Source: Marinagarivorans sp. UBA5868 (GTDB lineage Bacteria > Pseudomonadota > Gammaproteobacteria > Pseudomonadales > Cellvibrionaceae). Taken from it: a stretch of 5,499 nucleotides of DNA. The notes beneath the pieces are model-generated. The model saw only the letters and a program-made list of their open reading frames with translations. It was not told the origin of the DNA and made no database searches. The DNA lies in contig DJFQ01000131.1 in NCBI GenBank assembly GCA_002432095.1, positions 6,526-12,024 on the forward strand, given 5' to 3'. Shown piece by piece: positions 5,236 to 5,499 of this stretch (within the stretch, counting starts at the first letter, position 1; each line of letters begins with the position of its first letter). The position numbers and the translations under genes were made by a program.

Positions 5236-5499
5236 TTAAAAGCGTACTTGGTAGCCGACGAACAAGTAGGAGTAGTCGATGCTATTTTTCTCATCAACGT
5301 CCCGTATTGCTTCATTTCCTGCTTCCAGACGTAACTCCGTGTTGCGCCATGGGCGGTAAGACAATGCCAAACTGCCGCGCAAGTTGGTCTGCGCCGTATC
5401 ATCGGATTTTCGCTGGTTGTATTTGAGATGCACTTTAGGCGTAAGGAAAACGCGATTGCTGAACAGGCGAAAGCGTTCGCTAATGTGAATCATATTGGA
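5236..5499 (-). CDS. C-terminal end of a probable outer-membrane beta-barrel protein (gene runs off the right edge)
   Basis: The frame is open from the window edge to the TAA complementary to 5236-5238, giving 87 residues. An internal Met is complementary to 5491-5493, but the frame continues upstream of it, so this is more likely the 3' part of a longer gene. The sequence alternates polar and hydrophobic residues as in amphipathic strands (LRGSLALSYRP, NTELRLEAGNEA) and ends SYLFVGYQVRF. A terminal Phe with aromatic or hydrophobic residues at alternating positions is the usual BAM-recognition signature of outer-membrane barrels. The family cannot be named from this fragment; porin-like proteins and repeat proteins with a C-terminal barrel are possible. 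It converges on the AlgP-like gene, and no obvious terminator of its own was found. Confidence 0.68.
   Translation of the reverse strand, partial: SNMIHISERFRLFSNRVFLTPKVHLKYNQRKSDDTAQTNLRGSLALSYRPWRNTELRLEAGNEAIRDVDEKNSIDYSYLFVGYQVRF

Noticed and set aside
1..5499. Search for CRISPR arrays, tRNA or rRNA genes, insertion sequences, attachment sites and toxin-antitoxin pairs
   Set aside because: No regularly spaced repeats, cloverleaf-like segments, transposase frames with terminal repeats, or paired small genes of that kind were seen.

Overview
The window looks like core chromosome of a gammaproteobacterium related to Pseudomonas, most plausibly a Cellvibrio/Saccharophagus-type or other Pseudomonadales lineage. 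The argument is gene content and order. It holds dsbB, rsd/algQ, an FKBP-type peptidyl-prolyl isomerase lipoprotein and an AlgP-like histone H1-like protein, the same set that sits together in Pseudomonas aeruginosa (dsbH, algQ, FKBP, algP). Base composition is moderate, with no sign of an insertion sequence, phage, CRISPR array, tRNA or rRNA.

Layout from left to right: (1) positions 1-167, minus strand, the 5' end of a FliL-like protein with a cleavable signal peptide; (2) a 156-base divergent gap; (3) dsbB on the plus strand (324-815); (4) a 245-base gap with a possible promoter; (5) rsd/algQ on the plus strand (1061-1525), closed by a clear intrinsic terminator; (6) a plus-strand WD40-repeat lipoprotein gene (about 1681-2736), whose stop codon is embedded in a strong bidirectional terminator; (7) a convergent minus-strand FkpA/Mip-like FKBP lipoprotein gene (2781-3542); (8) a 552-base divergent intergenic region without a credible gene; (9) the AlgP-like gene on the plus strand (4095-4940) with its own terminator; (10) a 295-base convergent gap with an unusually good unexplained hairpin; (11) the 3' end of a minus-strand gene (5236-5499) that appears to encode the C-terminus of an outer-membrane beta-barrel.

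Functionally, two genes serve envelope protein folding (DsbB reoxidises DsbA; the FKBP lipoprotein is a prolyl isomerase and probable chaperone). Two are global regulators of transcription or nucleoid structure (Rsd/AlgQ binds sigma-70; the AlgP-like protein probably binds DNA). In Pseudomonas, AlgQ and AlgP are linked to alginate and virulence control. Whether they act on exopolysaccharide here cannot be read from this window. The WD40 lipoprotein is the main insertion relative to the Pseudomonas order and has no recognised specific function.

I do not see an obviously new multi-gene system. The points most worth checking are the AlgP-like protein's three AT-hook-like motifs and acidic tail, the WD40 lipoprotein between rsd and the FKBP gene, and the hairpin at 5010-5040.
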